Below are positions 39,496 to 53,546 of a stretch of DNA of 64,000 nt, piece after piece; the first letter of the stretch is position 1; every line of letters begins with the position of its first letter. A model generated the notes under the pieces. It ran no database searches. It saw only the letters and a list, made by a program, of their open reading frames with translations, and had not been told where the DNA came from. The translations under genes were made by a program, and so were the position numbers. Source of the DNA: Edolisoma coerulescens (taxonomy: Eukaryota; Chordata; Aves; Passeriformes; Campephagidae). The DNA is taken from positions 2,337,270 to 2,401,269 of the forward strand of contig VWZW01006255.1 in NCBI GenBank assembly GCA_013397115.1, written 5' to 3'.

Positions 39496-39521
39496 ATTTT
39501 TTGCTTCCGAAAGCAAAAAAT
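39496..39521. repeat. Perfect 11-bp hairpin, 4-nt loop
   Basis: ATTTTTTGCTT (39496-39506) and AAGCAAAAAAT (39511-39521) are exact reverse complements separated by CCGA. It would form a stable small stem-loop in either transcript. No gene end was recognised next to it, so calling it a terminator or processed RNA is not justified. Confidence 0.92.
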
Positions 39522-42500
39522 GGCACATCTTAGACTCATTCATCTGTTTCCTACATCACGAATAGGGGTAATGTGGGGCACATTTTTTCCCTGCCTCTTT
39601 TTATTTCCCTTCTTCAATCCCTTGTAGAATAATAGAAATTAAAATCTATAATTTCACTTACTTACAAGATTCTTTATTGTTTTATTTGTCTTGTCAGACT
39701 TACTGCATCTACACAATTCCCCCAGTAGATTAAGAAGCCTCAGAGGCTATTGCTCAGATTAAGCAGTAGCTCTTACTGTAATCTTCTTATTCTCAATGTT
39801 TCCATTCTCTGCTCTATCCACATGATTAAACAATAAGTATATTATATCTTTCAGTACATCTGTCAGTTCAGGTCCCATCACTCAGCCTATTTCTGACACA
39901 GCCCATTGCAATGAGACTTGGTATCAGTCCTTCATAGACAGTGCATTTAGTCCAATTTTCCAGCATTCTAGAAAATTGTCTTATTCAGTGATGCCTATGT
40001 TATTTCCTATGCTGCCATTTTCTGCCATCTTTCAGTACAAAAGGTCTTTAATGAGGTACCAGGCAGGCCCATTACTTAAATGACAAGTGATGCTATGTGG
40101 ATCTAAACAGAATATCCTACCTTAAAAAAAATTGTATCAATCTTCTTCTGAAGTATAATGTGACCATTAATTTTAACACAATTTTCTGCCATGGGCAATA
40201 GGCATGATCCCACTTGTAAGCTTTCAATGGTTTCCAAAAAAAGGCTGGACTGATGGAACATTATCACAAATTCTACTGAAAGACAGTTCAGCACCTTAGA
40301 TAATGAAGAAAATATAATACTCTAAGTATGCTACATTTCTGTTTTCCCCCTTTCTGGCTGGATCTTAAGCAGATCAGACAGTTAAATGCAGACTAACGCA
40401 AAGTGACATACTGAGGAAACACTTTATTATCAAATGTCTCAGTGGGCTAGGAAGAATATTTGTGTTTCTCTTGGAACATATTTGTCTGACAACAATAAAG
40501 ATTTATTTCCTGTTAGCTACTAATTGCGGTTATTTTATATTATTGGGGTTCACTAAAGTACTAAAACAAACATGAGATATTAGGATGTGCCAGAATCCTC
40601 AAAACTTGCAGCAATTTAAATAACATTCTTCTGGTCAAAAGATACCAAGTTTAGGCTCAGTCCTCCAGCATGTGGAGGGTTCTTTTGGCCTGGTGATTAG
40701 GATTATGTTGCTAATAAATAAAAGCCTGACCTTTTGATGAGGGGAACCAAATATATTTGTTACAGCAAATAAAGCTCCAGTGAGAAGCATCTGACTACAA
40801 CCCATCGTTCTGCTGGCTCTGAAAAGGCTTCATCTCTCCACTGCTGCCAGGGACTGAGGAAAGCCAGGAGCTGGGCAGCACTTTTCCAAGAGAGGGAATG
40901 AAGGGAGGGGGAGAGTGGGAGAAAAACCCAAAACAGAACAGAAAAAAACCCACGAAACCAGACCTTGATCCTTGGGTTTGATCTGTCAGACACTATTAGT
41001 TAAGAACTTAACTAAATCAGCTGAATATTACCCAAAGCAGAAACCGCAACTTCTGTTATCAAGAGTCATGCCAGGACAGTCTATAAACATTCCTGTGCAG
41101 AAAAGAGCTGTAGCAATGAACCCTAACCAGAAAATACTAGAACTACACCAGAGTTCCTGTTTTGGGAAGTGGGGAAGGAAGGTGTTATTTACATGCAAAA
41201 CATTTGGAGGTGAGCAGGAGGGGATGTAGCATCTGTGCTTTTGTTCCATGGTTATTATACCTAAGAAGTAGAATCCTAAGTCATATTTAGAGCTCCTAAA
41301 CAAACTGTAACAATGAAACTTCACCTCATGTCAACTCCTCAGGGACTAAAAGATCTAACAAAACAATAATCTCATTAGAAAGCCAAGAAAAGAAGCCTTA
41401 AGCAGCTGTTCATTATCTCACAGAAAATGTTAACATTCCAGACTTCCTTGACACAATGAACAAAAATAAAACAAATAGGCAAACAAAAAAAAATTAAAAA
41501 CACCCTTCTGCGACACACCAGCCAAACAATACAAGTATTCATGTCAGTCATATTCATTACATTTTGTGTGTCAGTTTTTAGAGTCTCACATTTCTTCCTG
41601 TGTCCGATAAGGTATCAAGAAACATCCTTTATTTCCATCTAAACTTCTCATCATTTAAACCAAAGGCTTGAATGTGCTTTTCCTTTCCACCTCCTCCTCC
41701 TGCTTGCTTTTCTAGAAGCAGGGTAGCAGCCTGCCTGGCCTTTTATCTCAGGCACTTCAAGACAGTATAAAAATTCAATAAAAGTCCTGAATTAATCAGG
41801 ATAATTCTATTCTAGTGACATTTTTTTAACTCTGCACATAGTCTTTTATGAGTCCTGGAAAGTCTGTGGTATGTTCCATCCAGCATCTCTTAAAACCTAC
41901 TGGAGCAGAAGCTGGGCTTCACTTTTTCAAGACAAACCCAGACTAAAGACTGCAGCCAAACACCAACCAGAACAATTGGGAAGAACAAACAGTAGGAGCC
42001 CAGGGAAACCTGTACCTGTGGAGACTGGACCCAAGCAGGACTGAATTTCTTCAGTCATAATCGATTGTGAAAAGTGAGCAAATTCTGTTGTGACAAATAA
42101 AAACAAGGATAGTGCCTAGGGAAAAGGACATAATGCAAAAATAGAGGCACAGCCACTTCTTCAGTATTCCCAAACCATGAATTCCACACAACACTCTCCA
42201 AGTCTACTGCTGGGACTGTGTGTCCACTGTGTGTGGAGCCCCAGACACAGGGCTCCTCACAGCACACAGTCCCCACTGTTATTACTCCAGACTGTCGTCC
42301 CTCACCACACCCCATCTCCAGGCAGCCCTTCATTCCTGCTCTCTGCCCTCCTCCTGCCAGTCCCAGGCACAGCCAGTGCACACAGGCCTCTGGAACCAGG
42401 GCTCGTGGAACTGGGGATGGATAGAAGGGGGATTTGTCACCACTTTAAAGGAAGCACCCTAACATGACAGCTCGTGGGAGTGAATCATCCTCTTCCCAAA

Positions 42501-45500
42501 GGGAGCTAAACACTAGCTTTTCTAAGAAGTGCTGAACAAAGTTATTGGTCCGATTTGCTCCAGGATTTGAACTACAGAGAACACAGAAGGACGTCCAGCT
42601 ACAAAAGAGCATTGACCTAAGATATGTAGGAGTGCCAACCTTCTATATTATCTACAAATATTATCGCTGTGGGAAGGGAGTCATTCCAAGAAATTACAAA
42701 CAGCTTTTACAGACTGAAAGGTGGCAGGGTCACTTTCCTCCAGTTACTCTCAGTACAGGGATTTTATCTAATTGTAGTGCATTGGCTTCCAGCATTTGCA
42801 AGATTAAAGCACAGTCATCTGGCTTCTTGCTGAGGAAAAATGTTGTTAGGTTAAGGCCTGATGTTAGAGATCATGTCATATATGCAAATGATGGTGCATA
42901 TTCATTAATATGCAAATTAGAACACAAAATCAGATTAATCCCAAAGCCTAAAATCTCCAGCTCTCATGACCTACAGGCTTAAATTGTGCATGTACAACTG
43001 CTTGCTCATCAGTCTGACTTTGGCTTGCTTCATGATTAAATACATATCAGCCACATACACGTAATTTTTCTACGTAACTAGATGCTATCTAGGTTAAAAC
43101 TGAAATATTTATTGTAAAGACTTACTCTCCCAAATCCCTTTCAAAGACTATTCAGACATCTTTGGGTTTGCCTGTTTATTCCAGCTGCTGCAGGCAGGTG
43201 TTCAAGAGCACCAGCTCTCCTTTCTAACCCCTTATTAAATGGAATGAGTTTCCAATGCAGCAAGTCCATTTATTTAGTTTTTGAATGATTTTTCTAAGAG
43301 TTACACAGCAAAAAACTCCACTGAGGTCTGACAGCTGCATGGGGACAGCAAGAATACAAAAACCTTTGGCAACCAATTATAAATCAAAAACATCTTTCAG
43401 AACACTGTCTGAAAATCTTCACCACACTGGATATGCTCATACAGTTACTGAATAACTGACTTATGATAGTCTGCATTAATTAAGCAACTTCAAATACTCA
43501 ACTTCATGCTCAACTTCTATACTTAAGTCCAGAAACGGCCTTCTACGCTGATGCATCCTTTGAAAAAAGGGATGCAAAGATAACATCACTCTCATCAAAA
43601 GCAATCATCAGCTACGCTTTCCTCCAAACTACATCAAACTATCATCTTCATAATTTCAGGGTTAGGATAAATAATTTTGTTTTAACTGGATTGAAAACAT
43701 ATTAATTCTTATATGATAGCTGAATCCTGCAGAGCACAAATAGTCAAAACAGTTTCAATTTACCATATACATTTTCAACAGCTACATAAGGCTTGATTGT
43801 GTATGATTGAAAGATTCTCATTTAATCATGGATTTATTAGTCCTTTCATAGAGGTTGATTTTAGTATGAAACAAATTTTCACCATGCCATTTATTTTGAT
43901 AAGGAGTTTCCTGTGTTTTAAGGTGCCATATATTGCTGATATGTCTGCAAGTAAGGCAACTACATTTATACCCTCTTCAGTTCTGTCTTAAATGAGCAAC
44001 CAGTCAGGGAGTAATATGTTACATTCCTTAGATTAAAAACTTTTAAGAAAGTTATGGTAGGAGGTTTATAAGACAGAGTTTCATGGAGAAATTTATAAAT
44101 ATAAGCTTAGGAAAAAATATAAGCCTGACATTTTTCATCTCTGAAGAATTCTTTCCTTGTTTGAGTTCTGCAATTCAGTCCTTTTGCTGTATTTTAGACA
44201 CTGAAACACCTGCTGCAGACAGGTTTTGGTCACTGGGTCATAGAGTGGTCATAGTTCTCTCCAACTGGGACATCACTGGAAAAATTGTAACGGCAAACTA
44301 GATACTTACTCATTCACAATCTGTGATAACTAAGGAATGAGTTTGATTAAAAATATTGATACTTAAGTTTTCACACTTATACGTGCTTGTTAGCAACTTC
44401 TGACAACACATTCACAGTTACAGACAGATACTCTGAGATCTGAGGTAACTGCTGAAAACCAGAAATTGGGAGAAAGCTAAAAAGGGCGACTAAATATAAA
44501 AGTATTATCTCCCCATTCATATGTTAGCTCAGAGTAAAGGTCTGAAGAGAAAATATGTTCAAGTCAGTATTCCCCAGAAAGTAACATTCAATTTAGGTTT
44601 TCTGCCTGAATATTTTACATTTCCAGAATGAGAAATGTGACAGGAATCTGGAAGGGGGGTGGTGACAACACACAACACAGACAGGCAAAACTAAAAAAGG
44701 CATAATTATAATGAAGCCAAGGGACCCATCCTTTCCTATACCACAGAGAATAATCAATAGCCAACACAAGTTACCTTCAAGCATTCTAACAATCTTTTTT
44801 GTTCTGGATGTTTTGCTTGAGGGACTTGGTAAAATTCAATGAGAGGATCTGGGCTAAATCCTTTCCTAATATTAATTTATAGGAACAACGAAAGAGATTG
44901 ATTTTATCTGAAGGGATGCAGAGTGCATTAGAGAGCACTAGATCCAGATGTTTGCATCATAACCCTCTTGCCACAGGGCTGATGATGAGAGAAAATTACA
45001 GAGTCCTAGTCTAAAGACTGGACAGCCCAAGTCAGCTATTGGACAGAGTTTCAGAGGTTGAGTTTGAGAGATATTTTGATTGTATCATTCTCAAACCCAT
45101 TTTTTCTTTTTAAAGAAATATCAAGTCACGTCAGCCTCTGCTCCCTCCCTCCCTAGATTTCTGCCCACTTAAAAGGGCAGAGCTCTTGACCCCAGCTACA
45201 GCAGAACTCCTCCTCTCCCTGCAATAAAACTCCCCGATCTCTAAATACACCAATACAAGCAGATAAACATGTCAAAACAGCCACAACCTTCTCCATAAAA
45301 AAGGATGGACAAAAGCCTGCTGACTGGATGTACACCACAATAATCATCCAGATTTGTCTAGGAACAATACGGGATTGACTTCCTGTAACCTGTGGTTTCA
45401 GCAGAGGCTTATTAAACATGTTTAGCCCACATCAGTGAATATTTGAAACTGATGCAAGTTGCTGCAGCCCCAACAAAAGAACAGATGGCTGGGAAAGCTG

Positions 45501-46970
45501 CTGTTCGTACACCAGAGATCTCATATGTATGCAAATTTGTGTTGCAGTATATACCATCAGAGTCTGTTCCCTCCCTCTTCCCCTCCACCAGCTTACTTCA
45601 ATGTACAATTAAAATATCAAAAAGTCCTGCTTTGTTGCTCTTGCCAGCAGCAGGAATGAGCACTGAACATGTGACACTTCCAGTCACCTCATCCCTAACA
45701 TCCTCTCCAAAAGTGAAATCTAGACCATAAGCTAGAATCCAAATATGCCTCAAGAGTTTTTCCTTTGTTGCACCCCAGCATGTATTTTTAATTGAGCTTT
45801 TAATGCAAAGATAAAGAGAAAACAATAAAAAAAGTAATCTGAAACATCAACAGAAAGATTTTTCTGGCCAGATTTATTAAGCTAGAATAGTAAGTTTTAG
45901 TTTGAGGTTTTTTTACTCTTTAAACCCTTGAGACTTTGCTAGCATTAACTATTAAAGTGAAGATCACGTAAATTCACATTTAGCTCAGTGTCATGTTTGA
46001 GAAGCAAGCAAGGAGCACATTTCTTGTGTATGATTACAATACAGTGAACACTGCCTTAGTTACTATTGTGTTCCACATAAAGATGGCTTCATATCATTTA
46101 CTGACACTGGTTTAAGCTCCCACACAAACATAACCACAACTTGAAGCACGAGCAAATACTGACTTCATCTGCAGCCCAATAGCTGTTGTAGTGATTACTC
46201 AGGCATTCTGGCAGTGTTTCCAACCACCAATAAAGGCAACGGAAACTTTTACAAGCATGACATAAGTAAACTATTTGTCACATCATCAACACGAAATATG
46301 TTATGATACTTCAGAAATGTTAATAGGGTTCAAAAAATATTTGATGTGGGGCCTTAACGTGTTTGGGCTTACCAAATAATAGAGAAAAATATTGTTCTTA
46401 TTTCTGTGAGAGAGGGAGGAGAATGGAGAAGACAGAGGAGGCATTACTGTTATCCTTGGCTCTGGGTCAGATGGGTCTGGTTTATTCTGCTGTGTGAAAA
46501 GGAGAGTGGAAGACTACTTAAAGCTGAACAAAATAACATTAACATAGATTTTGACTATTTTTTATCTGGTCCTGTGGCCAAAAAAAAAGGCATACATTCA
46601 TGTATCATTATTTTGGTCTCAGGGAGAATATGAAGAAAAAAAGAATTGCTTGCAAGAAACAGTGTGCAACCATTTCCTTTTGAAATGAGCCCAATTGAAA
46701 AGAAGTAGCAACTAAAATGTTAAATTCTTCATTAAAATAAGAAAAGAATGCTAAAGATCAGTACAGCCAAAAGCAGATGCTTAAAACTAGACTGCTGAAT
46801 CCATACTCAGCCACATAAATTAGATCCTGTGGATTTAGGTGATTAGCCATATGAAGAAACATTTCTGATTCTCATCTCAGAGTCCACAAGCAAAAGAAAC
46901 AATGATATATCAAGTAATATTTGTACACTCATTTGTCTGTGATGATTTAGAATTAAGTATTCATGTTAAG
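39522..46970. other. Non-coding stretch
   Basis: No gene is supported. A GC-richer patch at 42180-42420 is open in all three plus frames, which argues for composition and not coding. AAATAAA/AATAAA words near 40700-40775 could be read as polyadenylation-like signals but have no partner gene. Confidence 0.5.
42882..42917 (+). promoter_or_regulatory. Paired ATGCAAAT octamer motifs (possible POU sites)
   Basis: Two exact ATGCAAAT octamers lie at 42882-42889 and 42910-42917, on the same strand, 28 bp apart, with GCATATTCATTAATATGCAA-like homeodomain sequence between and over the second. The octamer is the recognition sequence of POU-domain (Oct) factors. Two copies in 36 bp suggest an enhancer-like element, but no target gene is in the window and AT-rich DNA yields such words by chance. 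Confidence 0.25.
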
Positions 46971-49900
46971 TGCAATATATTATTTAGTGTATATATATTA
47001 TTATACAAGATGTGAAAATCTGTAATAAAAATATACTTGAAGACTCCGCCCTCTGTTAGTTATACATATAAGTCATCTCCTTTTCAAATGGATTCAATGA
47101 AGTTCTTGAAACCTCTGGTGAAAATGCATTAATCTAATAAAGGTGTGTCACCACCTTATACACCACTTAGTGATATCAGTTCCTGCTCACACAGGCATGC
47201 ATGCAGGATGCATATAAAGAGAGTGAAAAAAGAAAAGGAAGAGGGAAATATAAAATAAAGCAAGCAAGTAGGCTAATTTTGAGATAGTTCCTAGAAGAAT
47301 TATCTTGAGATACACTAGTAATACAGACAAAATTCAATTACACTGTGAGAAGAAGGCTGGACAATCCTGTACCAAAACCTCAAAATTCATTAAGTATAGA
47401 TATGGCTGGAGTGATTAATGTGTGATAAAACTCACCCAGGTTTCAGAATTAAAGTATTTAAACCCCATATTTTACACTGTTGCCTTGCCCGTAGAGAGCG
47501 TGCATGGATGAGTCTCCAGCCTGTAGCCAACTGCCTGTGAGCTAACAGGGATGGGAAAGGAGGAGAGAAACAAAAGTTCAGTTGGGGTGAGCAGTCTTGA
47601 GCTTTGCTGAGGGAAGATTTGCCAGTGTATGAATAACAGCATATAACAGGGCAAACTACGAGACTTTTAAGGACCAATCCACTGCTGGTTACCATAGTTA
47701 TAAACCAACTCTACGCTTGCATATCTCTTGACAGGAAGATTTTGCTCAGCTCTGTACAAATCAGAAATCCTTGCTCTGCAGGTCTATACTAAAAGGTGCC
47801 AGCTCTTCAGCTCTGCTGCTGTGAAGCCATTAGTACTTAAATGCTCTGCAAGAACAAAATTACAAATCTCTGATCTGGCAGGATTAGGATGTCAATGCAT
47901 ATAAAGCAAATCTATAGATGAGAAAGAATAATGCCTCAAGAACAAAAGACTCCAGAGATTATCTAGAGACTGAAAAACCTTTCAAAATGCATGCAATGAA
48001 AATGAAGTATGATATTCACAAGATGATGTGGATAAAAATTAGTTTATATAAAGCTTTACATGAACAGGAAAAGAATAAGGGTTTTTTAAAAAGCAGTGTT
48101 TAATCATTGCTGTCTTTGATAAAGAAAAAATCTTATGCAATGAAATTTACACTAAATTCTTCACCTAAGAAAGAAATTCTAGGGCACTAAAATTATTAGT
48201 AAAAGAATTAATTAGAAACACTGGACACTTCATGTAAAAAATGTGAAAGTCAGTTTGTTCTCTCTGTTACTCACTTTGCTGCATCCTGTTTTCAAGGGCA
48301 GACTGAAAAAGGCAAAGTTAAAGCAAACAAAGCCAGGACCTCCACAGACAAAACCAAGTGATACTGAGGTAGTTACAGATATTGCTGTCTGCAGGTCCCA
48401 CCCCACCAGCTGCTCTGCCAGCCAGAGCCTGGCATGGTCACACTGCCAGCAAAGCAGCAGTGAGGGGGCTCTGCCTGCAGACGCAGTTTGTGCTGCCAGC
48501 TGTGTGCTGGCCATAGCCCCACTGACAGGACAGAGGGACAGCAGCTGCAGGGAACAGGGTCCAACCTCTCATCCCTAAATCTCCTGTACTTTTTTGGTTC
48601 AAGTCCTTTAATTTTTGTCTTTCAAAGAGCACCCAAATTACAGAACACAAAGTTGAATTCAGCCTTGGTGAAAACAGGTGTGAGTGCAAGGACATCAGAG
48701 AAACCTTTCAATTATGGCAAGGCCACAGTTATGCATAAAAAGTTATTAACCATATGGCAAAGGAGGAGAGGAATTAAAAAGAAAACTCCCGAATAATTCA
48801 TCCATATTTTGCCTTGTTTTTAAAGTGCAATTATGTGACAAATACATTATTTCAAACAAAATCATAGATATGACAGCCACGGATAAAATAAACAAAGGTT
48901 TAGGAATTTGAAAGCCAGCAGAAGAAATATTTAGGTTTCTAAATTGCCCTCCAGAACTAAATGGTTGGGTTTTTGCACAACTAGAGTGACTTCAAAGTTC
49001 ACATTAGAGAAGTGAAAGAGGTGGGAAAAAGAAAAAAACCAAAGACTCCGTGCTCTCTCACCCCGATCATAAATCATAAAATGCAAATAAAGATTTGTGG
49101 CTTTGCATCTGCAGACAAGCAGATATTGTACTCAATCAGTGCTCATCCAGAAAGTCACAAAGCACAGCTACCATTAAAAGCTTCTAAGAAACCGCTCCTT
49201 TTTATGGCTCTGACTGCTCTACCACAGTGTAATTAGTCTCAGTGCAGTATAATCAAACACGCTGAGGACTTGGTGACCCAGTCACACTGACAGGGCCCAG
49301 GTAACGAGGGTAAATACCATTGTAATCTTGTTAAGCAATATGGTTTTTAACTTCAATCCCGCCCATATTGTAGGGATTTAAAGAGATTGGAATAAACTTG
49401 CTGAAGCCAGCACTTGGAATGAGAAATGTGGACATAAGGGTTTTTCCACCTCTTTCATGCTAAAACAGTTATTTGCTCTTTTTTGTTTCATTTTAATTGA
49501 CATCAGTGCAGTGCTTTACAGGAAGGCATAGCACCATAGAACAAACTCTCAAATAAACTGGCTACCTATTTTACCTGTGCCCTTCTTGTCAGTGACAATT
49601 TCCATTGATTTCCTTAAAATTTCCCACGGCTACTTTCAAGGAGGAGTTCTTTTCATCAACACTCGTCAGGACAACCTACACACAAAATAAAGCCTCTAAA
49701 CAAAACAAAGACTCAAAAAGCTGTAACTATACTTAGGCACACACCAGAGCATTGCCTGGAGCAACGCATGCCAGGGCTATTATTCAGGAGAGGAACAAGG
49801 AGACTCAGCCTCATAATATGGATCTACCCCTACACCAAAAAGGCATTTTTAGAACCGTAAAACTGAAAGGGAGATCCACTCCAATGGAAAGTCAAACTTC

Positions 49901-52704
49901 CAAACTTCACCAGTCAAAAGCGATCAATTTTTTTATTTTATGTTGAGCATTCTATGGAGCTATTCATTGAAAACAACTGAAAAAACAGAATTCCTGGGGA
50001 GGCCAAGTACATCAAGCAAGAAACACCTGCAGCTGTAGTTCTAAGAGCACCTCTTCCAGTGGTATTGCAAATTTGAGCAGTGCCTTTCTACCTTCTTATG
50101 GTCCCCTTAATTGTGCCATGCATTAAAGAAATTAACCTGCACATGTTCACTGTGCTACCACAAAAAACAAGGCATCATCCCAGGCCATGAGGATTCCCCA
50201 GAGCCATCAGCACAGCCAAGGAGGATGCTGAAATCAGCAGCAGCACTGATGGAAATGCAGGTGAGTGTATGGCATAACTGCAAGCAAGTCAAGGTACAAT
50301 CCAGAGGGATATTTAAGGCAGTTCCACTGAGACTAGAACAAGGTGCTGAAGAAAGTGAGGAAAGTTCTGCAAGCTCTGTAAAGTAAAATTTGGTTCTTCT
50401 GGTTTGATTTTTTGGGGGGTTTTTGTTTGCTTATTTGAAGGCTGGTTCATTGGGGGGGGAGCAGAGTGTTTAGCATCTGAAAACATGTGAAAAAGCACCA
50501 AGCTCTGATGAAAATAGGGCTTAAGGACTTCTCCCCTTTAGCAGCAGGGGTAGCTCAGGTCTTTCCTTTCCCCCATCCCTGCTAGCCTTGAGCTTCTGTC
50601 CACCCACACACTTGCTGTCACCTTCCAGTTGTGCCAAATTAACCATTTGTGAAGCTGTTCCATGAAGCTGAACAGTGAATTAATTGCTTGGTGTTTTAAA
50701 AAGGCAGGAGATTTTGATTTGCATGAATCTGGTTACAATGTGCTACATCAGGGAAAACAAGTGGTGGGAAGCAGGAAGAACAAGCACAGGAACTGCTCAA
50801 GAGAAAAAGAACTGCCAAGAAAAGGTTCCTCAGTATCACTGCCTCCAAGACCATGATTTAACCTAATTAAGTTAATTAACTGGAAAATTTGAGAGAGAGA
50901 GTAGTTGGCATTTGAGAAAGGGAAGAAAAAGCCATGGAACAGAGAGGGCTGTTAGCAGGAATGTGGATAACAGATCATCGGCATCTGCAGAACAGGGAAT
51001 AACACTGTAAATAGTGAGATCTGAAAAATTTTCAGGCACTGATTGACAAGGAAATATGTTCACCCAACTGAATTAGAAATTAAATATGCAGAAAAGCCAT
51101 ATCTTCTAACTGGTAGCTTCAAGTCATTTCAAATCTGCTGAGCTCCAGAGCTCACAGTCCAAACCTGAGCTTTTAAATCCATACATCATCCTCTGCACCA
51201 GTCACATGAAATTTGAACATCAAAATAAATCTAGTATATACATGTAAAATTTGAACTGTTATGAAGGTGATGATCTTAGTGAAGTATAAATAGAGTTTTT
51301 GAATCATTTTCTCAGTGCACGAGTTCTCAGAGTCGGGATATCCCAAATAGCCTAAAGACTTTGAGCAAATTCATTTTTTAAATATCATTTTATGAAACAC
51401 AAGTAATATATGTTTTCAAGACAAATAAGTTATTATATAAGTTATTCATAAATTATGACCATCTCAGAAAAGGAAGGGATTTTATCACCCCAATAACAGT
51501 AGAATAACAATTCAACCATCTCCACACCTACATGCAACTGCAATTCTATAATTACAAATCTAGAATCAAAACACATTGACTTAGTCAGAAACTTCTTCAG
51601 AGACAACACACACAGGACAAACAGGCAGGAATTATGCCTTAAGAGCAATGGCAAGCAGCATCAAAGAATATCTACCCAATGACATCCTGTTCCCCTAAGT
51701 TGCATTGCTTGTCACTAGATAAGACAAGTTATTTCAGTAAGCTCTTTCTCTCCTCCCTCTCCACAGATGGAATAGTTTTATATTTTAGGTTAGATGGATT
51801 GGAAAAAATAAGTTGGATCAGTATAAGACCTCACAGAGAAAGGCAAATTGGCAAGGTACAGACGTTACCAAGTCCAGCAACAAAGTTTAGGAAAGATGCA
51901 TCATCCTGAAGCAGAAAAAAGGGTCTGGTATGTTTGGGCATGAGCCCAGCTTTGGCTATAAATAGGTCCAAATCCATTACCTTGGGAAAGCCACCAGATT
52001 AAAACTTTGAAATCTGTAGATACGTGGGCACTACAGGATTGTGTATTTCTCCTACCAACCTCAGCAGTGTTATAGGCACCTGCACTCCGGTAGCTGCAAT
52101 GCAGACATAACACATTAAACACTGAGCATGCCATTTCTCCAGGATCACTTATAGATATCCCAAGAGAGCAAAGTGGGACCTGGTATAGAGCAACCAAAAT
52201 TAACAGGCCCATTCGGGAGATTTTCACAACTTAAAACAGCAGAATTTTTCTTGGAGGATTATAAAATATTGCAGGAAAGGGTCTATTGTCACTACTGTTT
52301 AACACTGTTTATAGATTCTCTTTGGCTTGAGTTGATCACATGGAATCTGACTCCTGGAAAAACAAAAAGGCCTTGATTTACTCTATTTATTTCCTTTCAG
52401 CCATAGTTTTAAGTCATGACAAACACAGAGACAGGAAAAAACGTGGCCAAGTAAAATATGGCCTCAAATATCAACTCCATTTAATTTCTCTTCTCTCTAC
52501 ACAAGCCATACTCAGAGGTACAGTCAAACTGCCTGCGTTTGGTGGCAGAAGACGAAAATTCCTCCTCTACTGGGTTTCCAAAACAGTAAGACATGTTCTG
52601 TTTTAAGGGTCATTCTAGTCTAAGCTGTATAAAGCTGGGATTCACACTCAACTGAAGCTCATTAAAAACACTTTTGATTGCTTTTATAATGTATGGTGAC
52701 AAGC
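46971..52704. other. Non-coding stretch
   Basis: No gene is supported. It starts with AT-only sequence (46975-47015) and holds an alternating purine-pyrimidine GCATGCATGC palindrome (47195-47204). A GC-richer patch lies at 48380-48560. An 8-bp dyad, CAATATGG (49336-49343) / CCATATTG (49363-49370), sits in low-repeat sequence at 49230-49410. Confidence 0.5.
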
Positions 52705-52790
52705 CTAACTCCATTAACCTACTGAGGCTTAAAATTATTATTGTGCTCACTGTCCTCATCTCTAAAGGATAATAAAGATGTCACAGCATA
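52705..52790 (+). mobile_element. MIR-like SINE fragment, 3' half
   Basis: CCATTAACCTACTGAGGCTT (52712-52731), then a CACTGTCCTCATCTCTAAAG block and GATAATAAAGATGTCACAG, match the order of the MIR 3' half: 'acttaacctctctgtgcctcag', 'tcctcatctgtaaaatgg', 'gataataatagtacctacctcatag'. The tRNA-like head is missing. Ancient and inactive; called from remembered consensus. Confidence 0.4.
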
Positions 52791-53488
52791 TTATTTAAAG
52801 AAAGTTACCATTAAATAGACAAAGAAAGAGGTAATTGATACTGGTACAAGGTTTCAAATGTACTCTATCTATACTTGTGAAAACTTTTAAGGGATGCTTG
52901 TATTTTAGAACAGAAAACTTCATGGATTCGTGCTACACATTTGCAAAGATTAAATAAGAAGAGCAGCCTTAAGCTTTTCTACAGAGAAATATCAGCCACC
53001 TGAACACAAGGGGCAAGCAGAACAGAGAAGTTGCTCACAGAAAAGAAAAGAAAAAAAAAAAAACAAGCGTAAGAAGGGAACAAATTTGCAAGCAGTGGGG
53101 AGAGAAACCACACTGTCACTCAACTCCTCTCTACTACAAAGGCAAGTCAGGATTCTGAGGTCCTTAGGTCCCCACACCTTTCTTACAGGTCAGCATTAAC
53201 TCCTGTTATACAGCAACACAACTGCTTCATTTCAGTACTTTCCTCCTTTATACTAACACTGAAATCATTTTCGCACTATTTTCTAATTTCAGCATTGTGT
53301 CCTGCTGTCCAGCTCCTATTCTTCAATCACTTACATGAAGGAAAACTAAAACAGCTTCAGTACAGCCTTTTCCTTTCTCTCCACAACATATGACCTTAAT
53401 AGGCATCTGAAGACTCAGAAAAACATGCAGCACTCAAATCAGACTACAAACAACATATGCACCAGCAAGTACTTTATTTCTACGGGGC
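52791..53488. other. Non-coding stretch
   Basis: No gene was seen. An A-rich tract with 13 A is at about 53042-53063. Confidence 0.55.
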
Positions 53489-53546
53489 TGTTGTTTTCTT
53501 GTTTGCTTTTTATTTGGTTTTTGGAGGGTTGTTTGTTTTTTCTTCT
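53489..53546 (-). repeat. G/T-rich low-complexity tract
   Basis: TTGTTTTCTTGTTTG-type sequence; on the minus strand it is the same (AAAC)n-like composition as the tracts elsewhere. It lies about 155 bp from an oppositely oriented A/C-rich tract at 53701-53795. Confidence 0.85.

Noticed and set aside
42177..42467. GC-richer block open in all three plus frames
   Set aside because: Simultaneous openness in all frames reflects lack of TA/TGA words and not coding; few CpG, so no island either.
47195..47218. GCATGCATGC palindrome followed by TATAAA
   Set aside because: Short motifs with no gene downstream; treated as chance.
48365..48375. TGAGGTAGT, the seed of let-7
   Set aside because: The mature sequence does not continue and no hairpin partner is present.
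51957..51964. TATAAATA, TATA-box-like
   Set aside because: No CpG-rich core promoter, no downstream gene and no initiator context; expected often in AT-rich DNA.
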